Shown: piece after piece, positions 9,932-20,300 of the stretch
How the letters are laid out: each line of letters begins with the position of its first letter
How positions within the stretch are numbered: position 1 is the stretch's first letter
Assembly: GCF_017086365.1 (NCBI RefSeq)
Contig: NZ_CP070969.1
Location: 5,084,001-5,148,000 of the forward strand
Length of the DNA stretch: 64,000 nucleotides
Source of the DNA: Paenibacillus tianjinensis
GTDB lineage: Bacteria > Bacillota > Bacilli > Paenibacillales > Paenibacillaceae
Direction: 5' to 3'
The notes under the pieces: generated by a model
Seen by the model: only the letters and a program-made list of their open reading frames with translations
The model's database searches: none
Told to the model about the DNA's origin: nothing
Translations under genes and position numbers: made by a program

Positions 9932-12529
9932 ATGACTGTAAACAACACCGTTCCCCTTACAAAAGACCATTCTTTGCTGAACGATTTCCGGATGGATCAG
10001 GTCCAGGTTACCGATCCCTATTGTGTTAACGCCTTCTCCAAAGAGGTGCTTTATCTCAAAAGCTATGACCCGGACCGGCTGGTTGCCGGCTTCCGCGAGA
10101 ACCGGGGGCTGCCGGCAAAAAGCGAAAAATACCCCGGATGGGAAAGCACAGAAATCCGCGGCCATACGCTGGGCCATTATCTGACTGCGCTGTCACAGGC
10201 TTACCAGACCACCCGTAACGACAACCTTCTTAAGCGGCTGGAGTATGTCGTAGGCGAGCTTGCGCTCTGCCAACTTGAGAGCGGTTACCTGTCGGCTTTT
10301 CCTGAGCAATTATTTGATAATGTTGAGAACAAACAGCCTGCCTGGGTGCCTTGGTACACGATGCACAAGATCATCGCCGGATTAACCGCTGTATACAATG
10401 GCACCGGCAGTAAAACGGCCTATCAGATTGTCACCGGACTTGGCAACTGGGTGCATCAGCGCAGCTCAGGCTGGTCGGCGGAAATTCAGGAGCGGGTATT
10501 GTCTGTTGAATACGGCGGGATGAATGATTGCCTCTATGAGCTGTACAAAATCTCAGGGGATGAGCGCCACTTACAGGCCGCCCACATGTTCGACGAGCTG
10601 TCCCTTTTCACTCCAGTGCATGAGGGCCGGGATATTCTGAAGGGCAAACATGCCAATACCACCATTCCGAAGTTCCTCGGGGCGCTGAACCGGTACCGGG
10701 TGCTGGGCGAAAGCGAGCGCTTTTACCTTGAGGCCGTGCAGCAGTTCTGGGACATGGTCGTCTTCCATCACAGCTATATTACAGGCGGCAACAGTGAATG
10801 GGAGCATTTCGGCGATCCGGATATTCTGGATGCGGAACGGTCGAATTTCACGGCTGAGACCTGCAACACTTACAATATGCTGAAGTTGAGCCGGGAATTA
10901 TTCAAGATTACAGGCGAAGCCAAGTATATGGATTTCTATGAAAATACGTTCATTAATGCGATTCTTTCCTCGCAGAACCCGCATACCGGGATGACGATGT
11001 ATTTTCAGCCAATGGCTACGGGCTACTTCAAGGTATACAGCTCCCCCTTCGACCATTTCTGGTGCTGCACCGGAACAGGCATGGAGAGCTTTACTAAACT
11101 GAATGACAGCATCTATTTCCATGGCAGCAGCAGTATTTATGTGAACCAATATATAAGCTCCACATTGAACGCTGAGGAATACGGCATTGAGCTGACTCAA
11201 ACGGCTACTCTTCCGTACAACGACACTGCTGAATTTAAGATCCGCACGCTTAAAGGCCGGGAGCAGTCCTTTGCCCTGCATCTGCGTTTGCCGGACTGGG
11301 CCGCCGGAGATATGGAGATTACGCTGAACGGGCAGCCGCAGGCACTTAACCAGTCGGGACGTTATTCTGTACTGGACAGAAAGTGGACTGACGGGGATAC
11401 GCTCAGTATCCGCCTGCCGATGAAGCCGTCTTACCATACCTTGCCTGATGCGCCTAATGTAGTAGCCTTCAAGTATGGTCCGGTTGTACTAAGCGCTGCA
11501 CTGGGAACCGAAGACCTCGCAGAATCCGCTACCGGCGTGGCAGTCAGTGTGCCGACCCGCAACATGCTGGTGAAGGACTTTATCACCCCTGCACAGCAAA
11601 GTGTAAGCAGCTGGCTGGATAAGTTTGAAGAGCATTTTGTCCAGAAGGGCGGGGAGCTGGCCTTTGTTCTCCGTAATACCGATGAAGATAACCGGCTGGA
11701 ATTCACCCCTCATTACAAGCAGCATAATGAGCGTTACGGGATCTACTGGAATCTGGTCGAAGCTGATTCAACCGAGCTGCAGGAGCATATTCTCCAGGGC
11801 AAGCAGCGTCAGCGCGTACAGGAAGCTACGATTGACAGCCTGCCTGTGGGCAACGACCAGTACGAGCTGGAGCATAAAATCAAAGGTGAGAACACCTCGG
11901 TCGCTACCTGGGACGGATATAACATCAGACAGGCGGAGAACAACGGCTGGTTCAGCTATCAGCTTAAAGTTCTTCCGCACAGGGATAATTTCTTGGCGGT
12001 CACTTACTTCTCCGGCAGCAACGGCAGAACCATCGACATTTATGTACAGGGCGAGCTGCTGGTAAGCGACACGCTGATGACCGATAAGGCGCGGTCTTTC
12101 TATACGAAAAGCTACCTAATTCCTGCAGACACCATCAAAGACAGCAACGAGCTTGAGGTCAGATTTGTCATTCCAGGCGAGATGAACGGAATATTCGACC
12201 TGCTGCGGACGATGACAGGCTTCGATCACAATGCGGCGCTCCACAGTCTGAGCTTTGATGCGGGATCACTTGATCAGCCGTTCTCAGCCGATCTTAGCAG
12301 CTATACTTTGACGGTTCCAACAGATACACAAACCATTGAGCTGCAGGCTGTACCGGCACACAAAAATGCCCTGGTCTACTACAGTGGCATCCTAATTGAC
12401 GATACACAGCCAAGAACCGTCTCGCTGCAAGAGAACAGCACACAGGTCAACTTGACCGTCAAAGCTGAAGACCATGTAACCGAGCAGGAATACAGCATTA
12501 CGATCATTAAAGCCCCGCCAATCCAGTAA
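9932..12529 (+). CDS. GH127 beta-L-arabinofuranosidase
   Basis: GH127 enzymes release beta-L-arabinofuranose through a Cys nucleophile held by a Zn site. The 865-residue protein keeps that signature: E309 and C311 in TAETCNTYNM and the C378-C379 pair in FWCCTGTGMES; C378 is the likely nucleophile. An alpha/alpha-barrel fills residues 20-430, then beta-sandwich domains, and a cadherin-like tail (about 775-865) ending in VTEQEYSITI. No signal peptide is present, so action is cytosolic. The start has GCAGGAG eight bases upstream. Paired divergently with GH43 it suggests use of arabinose-rich plant glycans such as hydroxyproline-linked arabinosides. Confidence 0.9.
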   Translation: MTVNNTVPLTKDHSLLNDFRMDQVQVTDPYCVNAFSKEVLYLKSYDPDRLVAGFRENRGLPAKSEKYPGWESTEIRGHTLGHYLTALSQAYQTTRNDNLLKRLEYVVGELALCQLESGYLSAFPEQLFDNVENKQPAWVPWYTMHKIIAGLTAVYNGTGSKTAYQIVTGLGNWVHQRSSGWSAEIQERVLSVEYGGMNDCLYELYKISGDERHLQAAHMFDELSLFTPVHEGRDILKGKHANTTIPKFLGALNRYRVLGESERFYLEAVQQFWDMVVFHHSYITGGNSEWEHFGDPDILDAERSNFTAETCNTYNMLKLSRELFKITGEAKYMDFYENTFINAILSSQNPHTGMTMYFQPMATGYFKVYSSPFDHFWCCTGTGMESFTKLNDSIYFHGSSSIYVNQYISSTLNAEEYGIELTQTATLPYNDTAEFKIRTLKGREQSFALHLRLPDWAAGDMEITLNGQPQALNQSGRYSVLDRKWTDGDTLSIRLPMKPSYHTLPDAPNVVAFKYGPVVLSAALGTEDLAESATGVAVSVPTRNMLVKDFITPAQQSVSSWLDKFEEHFVQKGGELAFVLRNTDEDNRLEFTPHYKQHNERYGIYWNLVEADSTELQEHILQGKQRQRVQEATIDSLPVGNDQYELEHKIKGENTSVATWDGYNIRQAENNGWFSYQLKVLPHRDNFLAVTYFSGSNGRTIDIYVQGELLVSDTLMTDKARSFYTKSYLIPADTIKDSNELEVRFVIPGEMNGIFDLLRTMTGFDHNAALHSLSFDAGSLDQPFSADLSSYTLTVPTDTQTIELQAVPAHKNALVYYSGILIDDTQPRTVSLQENSTQVNLTVKAEDHVTEQEYSITIIKAPPIQ

Positions 12530-12556
12530 CAATGGGTAAACATTTCAGCTATAACT

Positions 12557-12612
12557 AAAAAAAGATCGTTCTGCATGCGCTGCTGTACAGGCGCTCAGAA
12601 CGATCTTTTTTA
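12557..12612. terminator. Bidirectional terminator after GH127
   Basis: AAAAAAGATCGTTCTG at about 12558-12573 pairs with CAGAACGATCTTTTTT at 12596-12611. The A-run and T-run on opposite flanks allow it to end transcription from both converging genes. Confidence 0.9.
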
Positions 12613-12667
12613 TGGATAATGTACGAAATTCAGGTTAGGATGATCACCGGCAGCTCCTGCCTGGAGA

Positions 12668-15016
12668 TTACTGCTGGCCAATCGGTTGGTCGGTTTTGCC
12701 TTGCAGTTCTACCAGCTTCATAAGAATGGACGCCGCCTGTGCTTTTGTTATGTGCTGCTGCGGATTGAACTTTCCGTTCTCACCCTGCAGCAGTCCCAGC
12801 CGGACAACAAGCGCTACAGCACCTTTATTAGTGATACTCGCACTGTCGCTGAAGCTGGTTACCGTATTATCATTACCAAGGAAGGCCGCAATCTTACTGT
12901 ATTTCAAGAATGAGGATACGAGAACTGCAAGCTCCTCACGGGTGAGTTTATCCTCCGGCTTAATTACAGCATCCTTGTCCAGCCAGCTGCGGGAAACCGC
13001 AAAGTTCACAGCATCGTAGTACGGGCTATCCGTACTTACACCAGCTATGGTCTTACGATCCTGCATATTGGAATATTGCGTATAATATGGGGTTGAAGCT
13101 TTCGCAATGAAGTTAAGCCATTCTCCTACAGTGATCTCCTGGTCCGGGTACACTTTTCCGTCAGCGTCCGGTGTAATAACCCCGTACTTCAGCAGCTCGG
13201 TTAATTGCTGTTCTGCAGCATGGCCCTTCACATCAACCGCATTTGCTGAAGTATTCACCTGTCCGTACATCTCATAGACCGAAACCCAGTTCCCCGTCTG
13301 TGCATTCACCACCTCGTAAGGCTTACTCATATCGGCCTGCTGCGGCGCATAGACCAGTTTGATTTTTGGCTCGACATACGCGCTGGCTCCATAAGTTCCG
13401 CCTATGAGACTGTATTGAAGCTTAAGGATATAAGTGCTCAGATATTTTTGTAGGGCCTCAGCTTTAGTGACTACCGGAGCCGGCTGCTTGGTAATTAGGG
13501 CAAAATCAGAATATCCATAGTTCGTATATGTCCGGAGTCTACCGTAACTGTCGAGTTCAATCGAGACCGTACTGTTGCTTACCGGTATGCCATCGAAATA
13601 ACGGAGAAATTGATAGCGGTATCCTTTCCCTTCAGGCAGGACGCTCCAGGTTCCCCCATGCTCGGCAAGCTTCAGATTGCTGCCCGCCCCGTTATACAAA
13701 CGGTTGATCAGCTGAATCGCCTGCTTCTTCGCATCAGCCTGGCTCAGCTTTTTCGTTCCGGCGGCTATTGGCTGCGTTGTTTTGCTGTCTGCCGGGTAGG
13801 CATACTGCTCAACCTGGAACTGAATTACCTCGCCGGTAGTTGCGTTCACTTCGGCATACGTACGGCCCGGCATGCCTGAAAACGCAGCCTCTGCAGTATC
13901 ACTCCAGGCCAGTGACCAGACTTTCTGTTTACTGTTCTGATAATTCGTGCTTAGCGTCTGCCAGACCAGCTTACGGTTCACCGGAATCGTTGCTACCTGT
14001 TTGACCCGTTTGACTGCTTCTTCAACAGTAAGCTCTTTACCGGTGTTTACCGGCTGGAAGACTTCTTTACCGGCCGGTATTGCCTCGTAGACAACCGGTG
14101 TGGCAGCGGCTTCTTTACCTTCATAGTCTATCCGTTTGCCAGTTTGCGCATCGATCGCATATAAAGCTTCCTCCTGCGCTCTCCAGCCGAGCACCCAGCT
14201 GTCTACTACGCCCTTCTTATAGACAGGGGTATAGTACAGCCCGATATCAAAACCTTCTTTAAATTTCTTCTCCGCCTGTTCCTTGGAAACAGCAGGTTTC
14301 GCGGACGGATACTCCAGTCCAAAGGAAGACTTATTAAATTGAATGATATTTCCGTTGCCGTCTACAGTAACCCGGATGGAGTCACTGGGTGAAGGCAAAC
14401 CATTGGTCAGCAGCATAAAACTAAACGAATATTGAACCGGGCCAAAGAGTGCCGATTCATTCATCCATGTATTCTCTTCCAGTTCCAGCTCACTATTCTT
14501 CAGCGAGGGCGCTGCTACGGCAATAAAGCTCCGGGCCTTCTCTAAAGCTTCTGCCCGTGACACTTTAGGCGGATAATAATTGTCGGCTTGCATAAACGGG
14601 AAATAGAGATATGTAGAGATCACGTCACCAGTAATAGCATCGACCTCACTGGAAAAGCCATATCCTGCACTGCCGATTTGATATTCCCATTGAATGCTCC
14701 AGACCAGCTGGTTAGGATTTACCGGATAAGAATTGCCTGTGCCGATTTGGGCATTAGAGATCTTGGCATCCTTCAGAGCAGGGAACAACTCCCGCAGCTT
14801 CGCCACAGCCTGCTCCTGAGTCACCTTGGCTTTATCCGGGTCTGCTGTTGCTGCTGCCGCTCCCAGCCCTGCCGATGCTGAAACAACGATGCCCTGCGAA
14901 GAGTAACTGGCATCCGCTGCGGCTAAACCGCCCGGAAGCATCAAAGCGAGTGCCACGGTAGTAATCAATGCGGCTTTGGTAGTCTGATGAATGAACTGAT
15001 TCCTGTCATTTTTCAA
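12668..15016 (-). CDS. Secreted YcdB/YcdC-repeat protein with C-terminal SLH domains
   Basis: The 782-residue protein starts with a signal peptide (AALITTVALALMLPG). It then carries several YcdB/YcdC-type PepSY-like repeats, seen as recurring phrases such as VTQEQAVAKL, DAITGDVI, VSRAEALEKA, YAIDAQTGKRI and VNATTGEVI. Three S-layer-homology units follow from about residue 600 (LLKYGVITPDADGKVYPDQ, KLTREELAVLVSSF, HITKAQAASILMKL), which should anchor it to the cell wall. The start is an unusual TTG at 15016, eight bases after AGGAGG; a nearby ATG is out of frame. Function is unknown; PepSY-type modules often inhibit proteases or act in sporulation and wall processes. Confidence 0.85.
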   Translation of the reverse strand: MKNDRNQFIHQTTKAALITTVALALMLPGGLAAADASYSSQGIVVSASAGLGAAAATADPDKAKVTQEQAVAKLRELFPALKDAKISNAQIGTGNSYPVNPNQLVWSIQWEYQIGSAGYGFSSEVDAITGDVISTYLYFPFMQADNYYPPKVSRAEALEKARSFIAVAAPSLKNSELELEENTWMNESALFGPVQYSFSFMLLTNGLPSPSDSIRVTVDGNGNIIQFNKSSFGLEYPSAKPAVSKEQAEKKFKEGFDIGLYYTPVYKKGVVDSWVLGWRAQEEALYAIDAQTGKRIDYEGKEAAATPVVYEAIPAGKEVFQPVNTGKELTVEEAVKRVKQVATIPVNRKLVWQTLSTNYQNSKQKVWSLAWSDTAEAAFSGMPGRTYAEVNATTGEVIQFQVEQYAYPADSKTTQPIAAGTKKLSQADAKKQAIQLINRLYNGAGSNLKLAEHGGTWSVLPEGKGYRYQFLRYFDGIPVSNSTVSIELDSYGRLRTYTNYGYSDFALITKQPAPVVTKAEALQKYLSTYILKLQYSLIGGTYGASAYVEPKIKLVYAPQQADMSKPYEVVNAQTGNWVSVYEMYGQVNTSANAVDVKGHAAEQQLTELLKYGVITPDADGKVYPDQEITVGEWLNFIAKASTPYYTQYSNMQDRKTIAGVSTDSPYYDAVNFAVSRSWLDKDAVIKPEDKLTREELAVLVSSFLKYSKIAAFLGNDNTVTSFSDSASITNKGAVALVVRLGLLQGENGKFNPQQHITKAQAASILMKLVELQGKTDQPIGQQ

Positions 15017-15550
15017 AATTTTATCCTCCTAAATTTTAATGCCCTAACGGGCTATGAAAATAGGCTTGAGGTTTAACCGACAATCATCCTGTATATATCA
15101 GGCCTTCTCAAGAGATACGCTCATCATCCACAATAACCCGTGTTTTCATAACCCCCTCCCTTCTTACTCATGATTTGCGAGGCCAGTTCGTAGTAATAGA
15201 GTGTATTGAAAATGGTAATTAATTGGATGCATCATCCTGCCAATTAAAAATTCTACAAACAATGTTTATCTCCTGCATAAAAGTAATAAAAAGGCAGTAA
15301 TCTAGTTGTCAAATTCAATCTGCCTCGTTCATTGTACGCAGCCTAAACAGCCGTTCCTCCCAAACTGGAAATTCTCTAGTTAGGGAGGAGCAGCTGTACG
15401 TCTGGCCCGGCGGAATAAGCTTCTGCTGAGGGAGGACTTGGAATTGTAGAAGCAAAAGCGGGCAGCAGAAGTCTGCCGGAACTTAAATAACTTGAGTCTT
15501 GCAAAATTGCGTCAAGCGAAGAACTTGAGAATGTCGAGAAGCATTACGGG
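15017..15550. other. Intergenic region before the agr/NRPS-PKS operon end
   Basis: This 534-base gap lies upstream of the SLH gene and downstream of the biosynthetic operon. It contains the leader of the SLH gene, a 13-codon ORF with a strong ribosome site, and a stretch near 15354-15395 with GCTG and AGGGAGGAG elements. No clear terminator with a T-run was found after the HXXEE gene. Confidence 0.4.
15108..15149 (-). CDS. Possible 13-aa ORF with strong ribosome site
   Basis: ATG at 15149 follows GGAGGGGG closely and opens MKTRVIVDDERIS before TGA. The sequence resembles the first residues of a response regulator (KTRVIVDDE), so it may be a remnant, or a leader peptide for the SLH gene 90 bases downstream. 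Evidence is only the ribosome site. Confidence 0.2.
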   Translation of the reverse strand: MKTRVIVDDERIS

Positions 15551-16087
15551 CTATTGATGCTCCGATCTCGCCAGCTTTCTTCCAATGAAATGAAGAAATT
15601 GAAGAAATGGCATGAATAAGAGGATTACAATCAGGCTGAAATACAAAATATCCGGGAACACAAACAGATCATTCCGATTGAAGTAATCAATACTTAGAAC
15701 ACCGTATGGAAGAAGTAGAAGCACGCTTGTTGCCACGCCCGGCGTCCATCTTCTTAAAAACAGCGACACCCCTATGTGAAAGAAGGCGTGCAGGAACAAT
15801 CCAAGGCTCAGCACCATGTAAAGAAGATAAAAATGATACTCATAAGCTAGGAATGCTGCAGCCGAAAATAGGACAAACAGCACTCCCACCGCTGCTGAGA
15901 ATTGTGACCCCGTGAGGGAGGACATTTTTTCCACTCTGGCTTTGGCGAAACTAGGAATCTTATTGTATATTTGTTCCTTGTTCCTCTGAACCCATCCGGG
16001 AATAGGAATGATCTCTTCAAAATCATGAATCATAAATATGATCGGGAGCAGCCATAAAATACTCGTATCGCTAATCAGCCGGTTCAT
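15551..16087 (-). CDS. HXXEE-domain membrane protein
   Basis: The 178-residue protein has HDFEE near residue 21 (MIHDFEEII), the motif that names the HXXEE family, and about five membrane segments. The family is of unknown function; the conserved His and Glu could bind metal or act in an intramembrane reaction. Its ATG overlaps the stop of the malonyltransferase gene (TAATG), so it is the last gene of the biosynthetic operon. A tailoring, immunity or export role is possible, but nothing in the sequence decides this. Confidence 0.8.
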   Translation of the reverse strand: MNRLISDTSILWLLPIIFMIHDFEEIIPIPGWVQRNKEQIYNKIPSFAKARVEKMSSLTGSQFSAAVGVLFVLFSAAAFLAYEYHFYLLYMVLSLGLFLHAFFHIGVSLFLRRWTPGVATSVLLLLPYGVLSIDYFNRNDLFVFPDILYFSLIVILLFMPFLQFLHFIGRKLARSEHQ

Positions 16088-17307
16088 TACGCTCTCCTTT
16101 CTGCAGTCAAGGTCCGAAGCCTCCGGCGGATTTGGTCGTGGGGATACCTTTTCGTCTCAAGAATTTGGACTAGATATTCCAAGACCTTATCTCTGTCCGC
16201 AACCTCCGGTGAATAGCCTCCTGCTTCATACATCCGTTTCATCTTGCTCATTTCACTATAAGGTATGATCACGCCTTCTTCATATTCCTCTTGATTGTAA
16301 TTTCTGTTCCTCACAGACACAGCGATTCCCATACAAAGTGAAATAAAATGAGCGTCGTTCTGCCGGTACAAATCACTGCTCATATATTGGAGCAGAAGCG
16401 TGCGATCCTCCACTACATCGAAAGCCAAGCTTCTGATACCTGGTGTCGATTGGCGAAGCAAATTACGCAGAACCGTCTTAGGCCCTATTTCAACAGCAAC
16501 CGTAATTCTGCTGCTTTGCAATAAACGCATGGTACTGGACCATAATACGGGGGATACAATCTGTTCAGGTAAGGATTGTCTGATTTCATCCACTGAGCCA
16601 TAAGGACTCGCCTTAAGGTTGGAAACAACCTCCCACTTGGGCATGCGGATATTCAGAGACTGCAGTTCTTCCACCAGTCTGTCTCGAGCTGGCAGCAATA
16701 TCCGGCTATGAGCGGGTAAGCTTACCGGGAGCCGCTTATACTGGATTCCCCGTCTGTCCAGAACCCCCAAAGCCTCCTCCAGCTTCTTCTTATGCCCCGA
16801 GATTACAGTTTGGTGATCAGTGTTGTAGTTAGACGGATGAACGAATTGATCGGGCTCGGAAACCAAAGCGCATAACTCTTCAACCACACCGGGACTAACG
16901 CCTGTGACCGCAGCCATCCCTCCCTCCACCTCTGCGCAGGCTTCCTCCATAAATTGTCCGCGTCTGGCAATCAGCCTGATTGCATCAGAGAAGTCGAGCG
17001 CCCCTGCACAGGTCAAAGCGGAGTACTCTCCCAGACTGTGTCCGGCAGAAACGGCCGGTTGAATACCCACCCTCTCCTCGTAGACTTTGAACATGGCAAC
17101 ACTGTTTGCCAGTACTGCAAGTTGGGTGTTGCGGCTGCCGCCCAGTGCGGCTGCTTCTTCCGTGCATAATTTTTTCACGTCTACTCCAGACCAGTCACTG
17201 GCTTCTTCATAGACTAAAGCGGCTTCCCGGCAAGAGCCGATCCATTCTTTGCCCATTCCAGTGTACTGAGAACCTTGTCCCGGAAACAGAAGTGCAAGCT
17301 TGTTCAT
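16087..17307 (-). CDS. Free-standing malonyl-CoA:ACP transacylase (trans-AT)
   Basis: This enzyme loads malonate onto carrier proteins. The 406-residue protein shows LLFPGQGSQYTGMG at the start, the nucleophile motif GHSLGEYSA near residue 90, and the catalytic His in LPAHSRIL near 200. A C-terminal extension of about 100 residues goes beyond FabD. The adjacent PKS has an AT-like region without the catalytic Ser, so this protein probably supplies malonyl groups in trans. The ATG follows AAAGGTGG; it lies 30 bases after the PKS gene and overlaps the HXXEE gene. It is unlikely to be the housekeeping FabD because of context. Confidence 0.9.
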   Translation of the reverse strand: MNKLALLFPGQGSQYTGMGKEWIGSCREAALVYEEASDWSGVDVKKLCTEEAAALGGSRNTQLAVLANSVAMFKVYEERVGIQPAVSAGHSLGEYSALTCAGALDFSDAIRLIARRGQFMEEACAEVEGGMAAVTGVSPGVVEELCALVSEPDQFVHPSNYNTDHQTVISGHKKKLEEALGVLDRRGIQYKRLPVSLPAHSRILLPARDRLVEELQSLNIRMPKWEVVSNLKASPYGSVDEIRQSLPEQIVSPVLWSSTMRLLQSSRITVAVEIGPKTVLRNLLRQSTPGIRSLAFDVVEDRTLLLQYMSSDLYRQNDAHFISLCMGIAVSVRNRNYNQEEYEEGVIIPYSEMSKMKRMYEAGGYSPEVADRDKVLEYLVQILETKRYPHDQIRRRLRTLTAERRA

Positions 17308-17337
17308 CGCTAAACCACCTTTGCAATCAATATGCTC

Positions 17338-20300
17338 TTACAAAATCTTCTCTAAACTTCTTGCCATGATTCGGACATTCGGCTCGTTTAGCATTGAATA
17401 ATGCGTGCCGGGAATGGGATATACCCAGAAATCTGCGGACAGTCTTCCCCAGTCGGCCAAATCCATACCTGGTTGTAAATTGATGTTCAATATCTCTAAT
17501 ATTTCTCCGGGCTGAGGTTGCTGTGCCTGGAAAAAATGCAGCCGCCCGTTATACACTTCCTGCGGATTATGAGTTCTCAAGGCATTATGGTTGCTTACCC
17601 ACACCTGGAAGAAATGCTTGATCTCCTCATCGGGCAGCAAGCTCAACTGAGTTGAATATTTCTTCAAATAGCCGACAATGCCCGCAATGTCCTCCCGAGG
17701 CTGCGTGATTACACGCACAGACGGAACCCCCCGATCCTCCCGACTGTTATCGTTAGGAAAGTACAAGGAAGCTATAATAGGAAATGCCTCGAGGAATTTC
17801 TCCTCGGTCATGACCTTGTTATTAAAATAAGCTTTAGGCGGATGACTGTCGAACAACAGCAGCTCCTCCACCAAATCCCCGGTCCGCTGCAATTGAAGCG
17901 ACATTTCAAAGGCAACATTCCCTCCGTAGGAGTGCCCCCCTATAATATACGGGCCCTGAGGATATAAGCGCTTCATTATTTGAATATATTCGGCCGCTGT
18001 CTCCTCGATGCATTCCTTCTTCTCCCCTGCCCGCTCTGCGGACATCCCCACCTGTATCGCGAATATATTACGGTTGCAGTCTAATTCCTGAATCAGTGCC
18101 TTGTACACCATCACTGTCCCTCCCGCAGGATGGATCAGAAAGACCGGAGGCTGGGCATCATCGCCACTTCTAAGCCTCACCACACGCTCATCCGGCTCTC
18201 CGGTTTTCGCATGTTGAACATTCTCCCCCTTAAGCTTGGACAGCAATTGTTGTACCTGCGCTCCAAGGGTAGGCTCTGCTATGAACCTGGACAATGACAG
18301 CTTGGCTCCGAATTCCTGACTAATTTGAGCTTGAATCTGAATGGCCCGGAATGAATCCCCACCGGCCAGAAAAAAATCAGTATCCATATTTACTTGTTCC
18401 ACCGGGAGGTGCCGCCGCCAAATTTCTATAAGTCTGGAGGCCACTTCCTCCGGGGATCTGCAACCGGCCTCATTAGGCACCGTGATACCCGGCTCCGTTT
18501 GGGGCTTAGCTTCAATCCAGTGACGCGTCCGTTCAAAGCTGTATGTGGCTAATGACACTCTTCTGGCCGCAAGACCTTCATAGAACTTCTCCCAATCTAT
18601 GGTTATACCGCCGCACCATAACGCTCCCATTGTCTCCATGATGCATTGAAACAGCGAATAATCTGCCACATCATCTTGGTTTCCGACGATCTGATGCACC
18701 TGCTCTGCGGCATCCATAATCAACTCCATACAGCCGACATGGAGGATATGTCCACTTCTACGACTGCGGTCATAATTCTCAACTGCGGATTGGATATCAG
18801 CGTCTGTGCCGCGTCCGCGTCCGGATGATACCGGGACCTCCAGCAGGATTTCCACCACATCCTCCACTCTGATCTGGCCGAGCAGCACCTTGATCGCATA
18901 GTGTCCATCGCCTGTGTAAGCGTAAGTATTCGGCATCAATCCAAAGTCGGTGATCATTCCAGAGATAAGCGCGCAGTTGCAGATATAAGAAGCCGCTCTC
19001 ACGGCAGCCTGTTTGGTTAGCCAAGCTGGCCGCTCAGTGCATACCCTTCCAGCGGCGCAATCCAGCAAGTCGCTACAAGTCAGTCCATGCCTGCCCAGAA
19101 TTTCCGAGCTTGCCAACAGGCTGCTGGCAAAGGACCCTCCGCAAGCAGATATATGAGGATACAGCTTGTCCAATATCCCAACGTCCATATCGGAAACAAG
19201 CAAGGTCAACGGAAGAGGCCGGGAGGGGGACTTCGTTATCTCCGTAGTGGAGCCGAGCTTAGTCTTCAGTTCCTCCAAATTTCTGCAAACAATTGCCCGG
19301 CGGTAATTAAAGGGCTTTCGTCCAGTGGCAAGCGTACACGCAACATCAGCCAGTTGATAGCCGGTCTTTTCCAGTTGGTTTAGCAGTTTGTCCGTATAGC
19401 TGATCAATGAGGTTTCTGTTTTGGCCGACAACGGCACCAGATACAGCGGCCGATCCTCTCCCTTCGTACGCTCCGGCACATGCTCCTCCAGAATGATATG
19501 GCAGTTAGTCCCTCCGAGTCCGAAGGAACTGATGCCTGCAAATCGGGTTCCCTCACTCTCCCATTCCTCACACTCCGTGTTGATATAGAACGGGCTTTTC
19601 TCCAGGTTTAATTCCGGATTAGGGGATAGAAAATTTACGGTAGGCACCAATTTCCTGTAGCGCAGCATCAAAGCCACTTTAATCAAGCCGACAATGCCTG
19701 CTGCCACGTCCAGATGTCCTATTGAAGATTTAACGGACCCCAAAGCGCAAAAGGCCTTTTGATCAGTATATTCTGCATACACCTGACATAGAGCCGAGAG
19801 CTCCACCGGATCTCCAAGCCGTGTGCCCGTTCCATGAGCTTCCACATAGCTGATATCCTCCGGACGGACACCGGATAAATTAAGCGCATCCCGAATCGTC
19901 TGGATCTGGCCCTCAATTCCCGGAGCTGTAAATCCGACTTTGTGCAATCCGTCGTTTCTCACCGCGCTGGATTTGATTACGGCATAGATAGAATCCCCCT
20001 CCCGAACCGCATCCTCATAGCGCTTCAGAATCACAACCCCGACTCCGTTTCCCGTTACCGTGCCGTTCGCATTTTCGTCAAATGCTCGGCATACCCCATC
20101 GGGTGACAAAATTCCACCTTCGCTGAACTCGTACCCGACCCGTTGTGCCGATCTGACCGTAACGCCGCCAGCCGCCGCCATAGTACATTCTCCATTCAGT
20201 AAGCTTTGAATTGCCATATGCACAGCAACCAAAGAACTTGAGCACGCAGTCTGAACGGTCATGCTGGGGCCCGTTAAGCCCAGCTTGTATGATACCCTAG

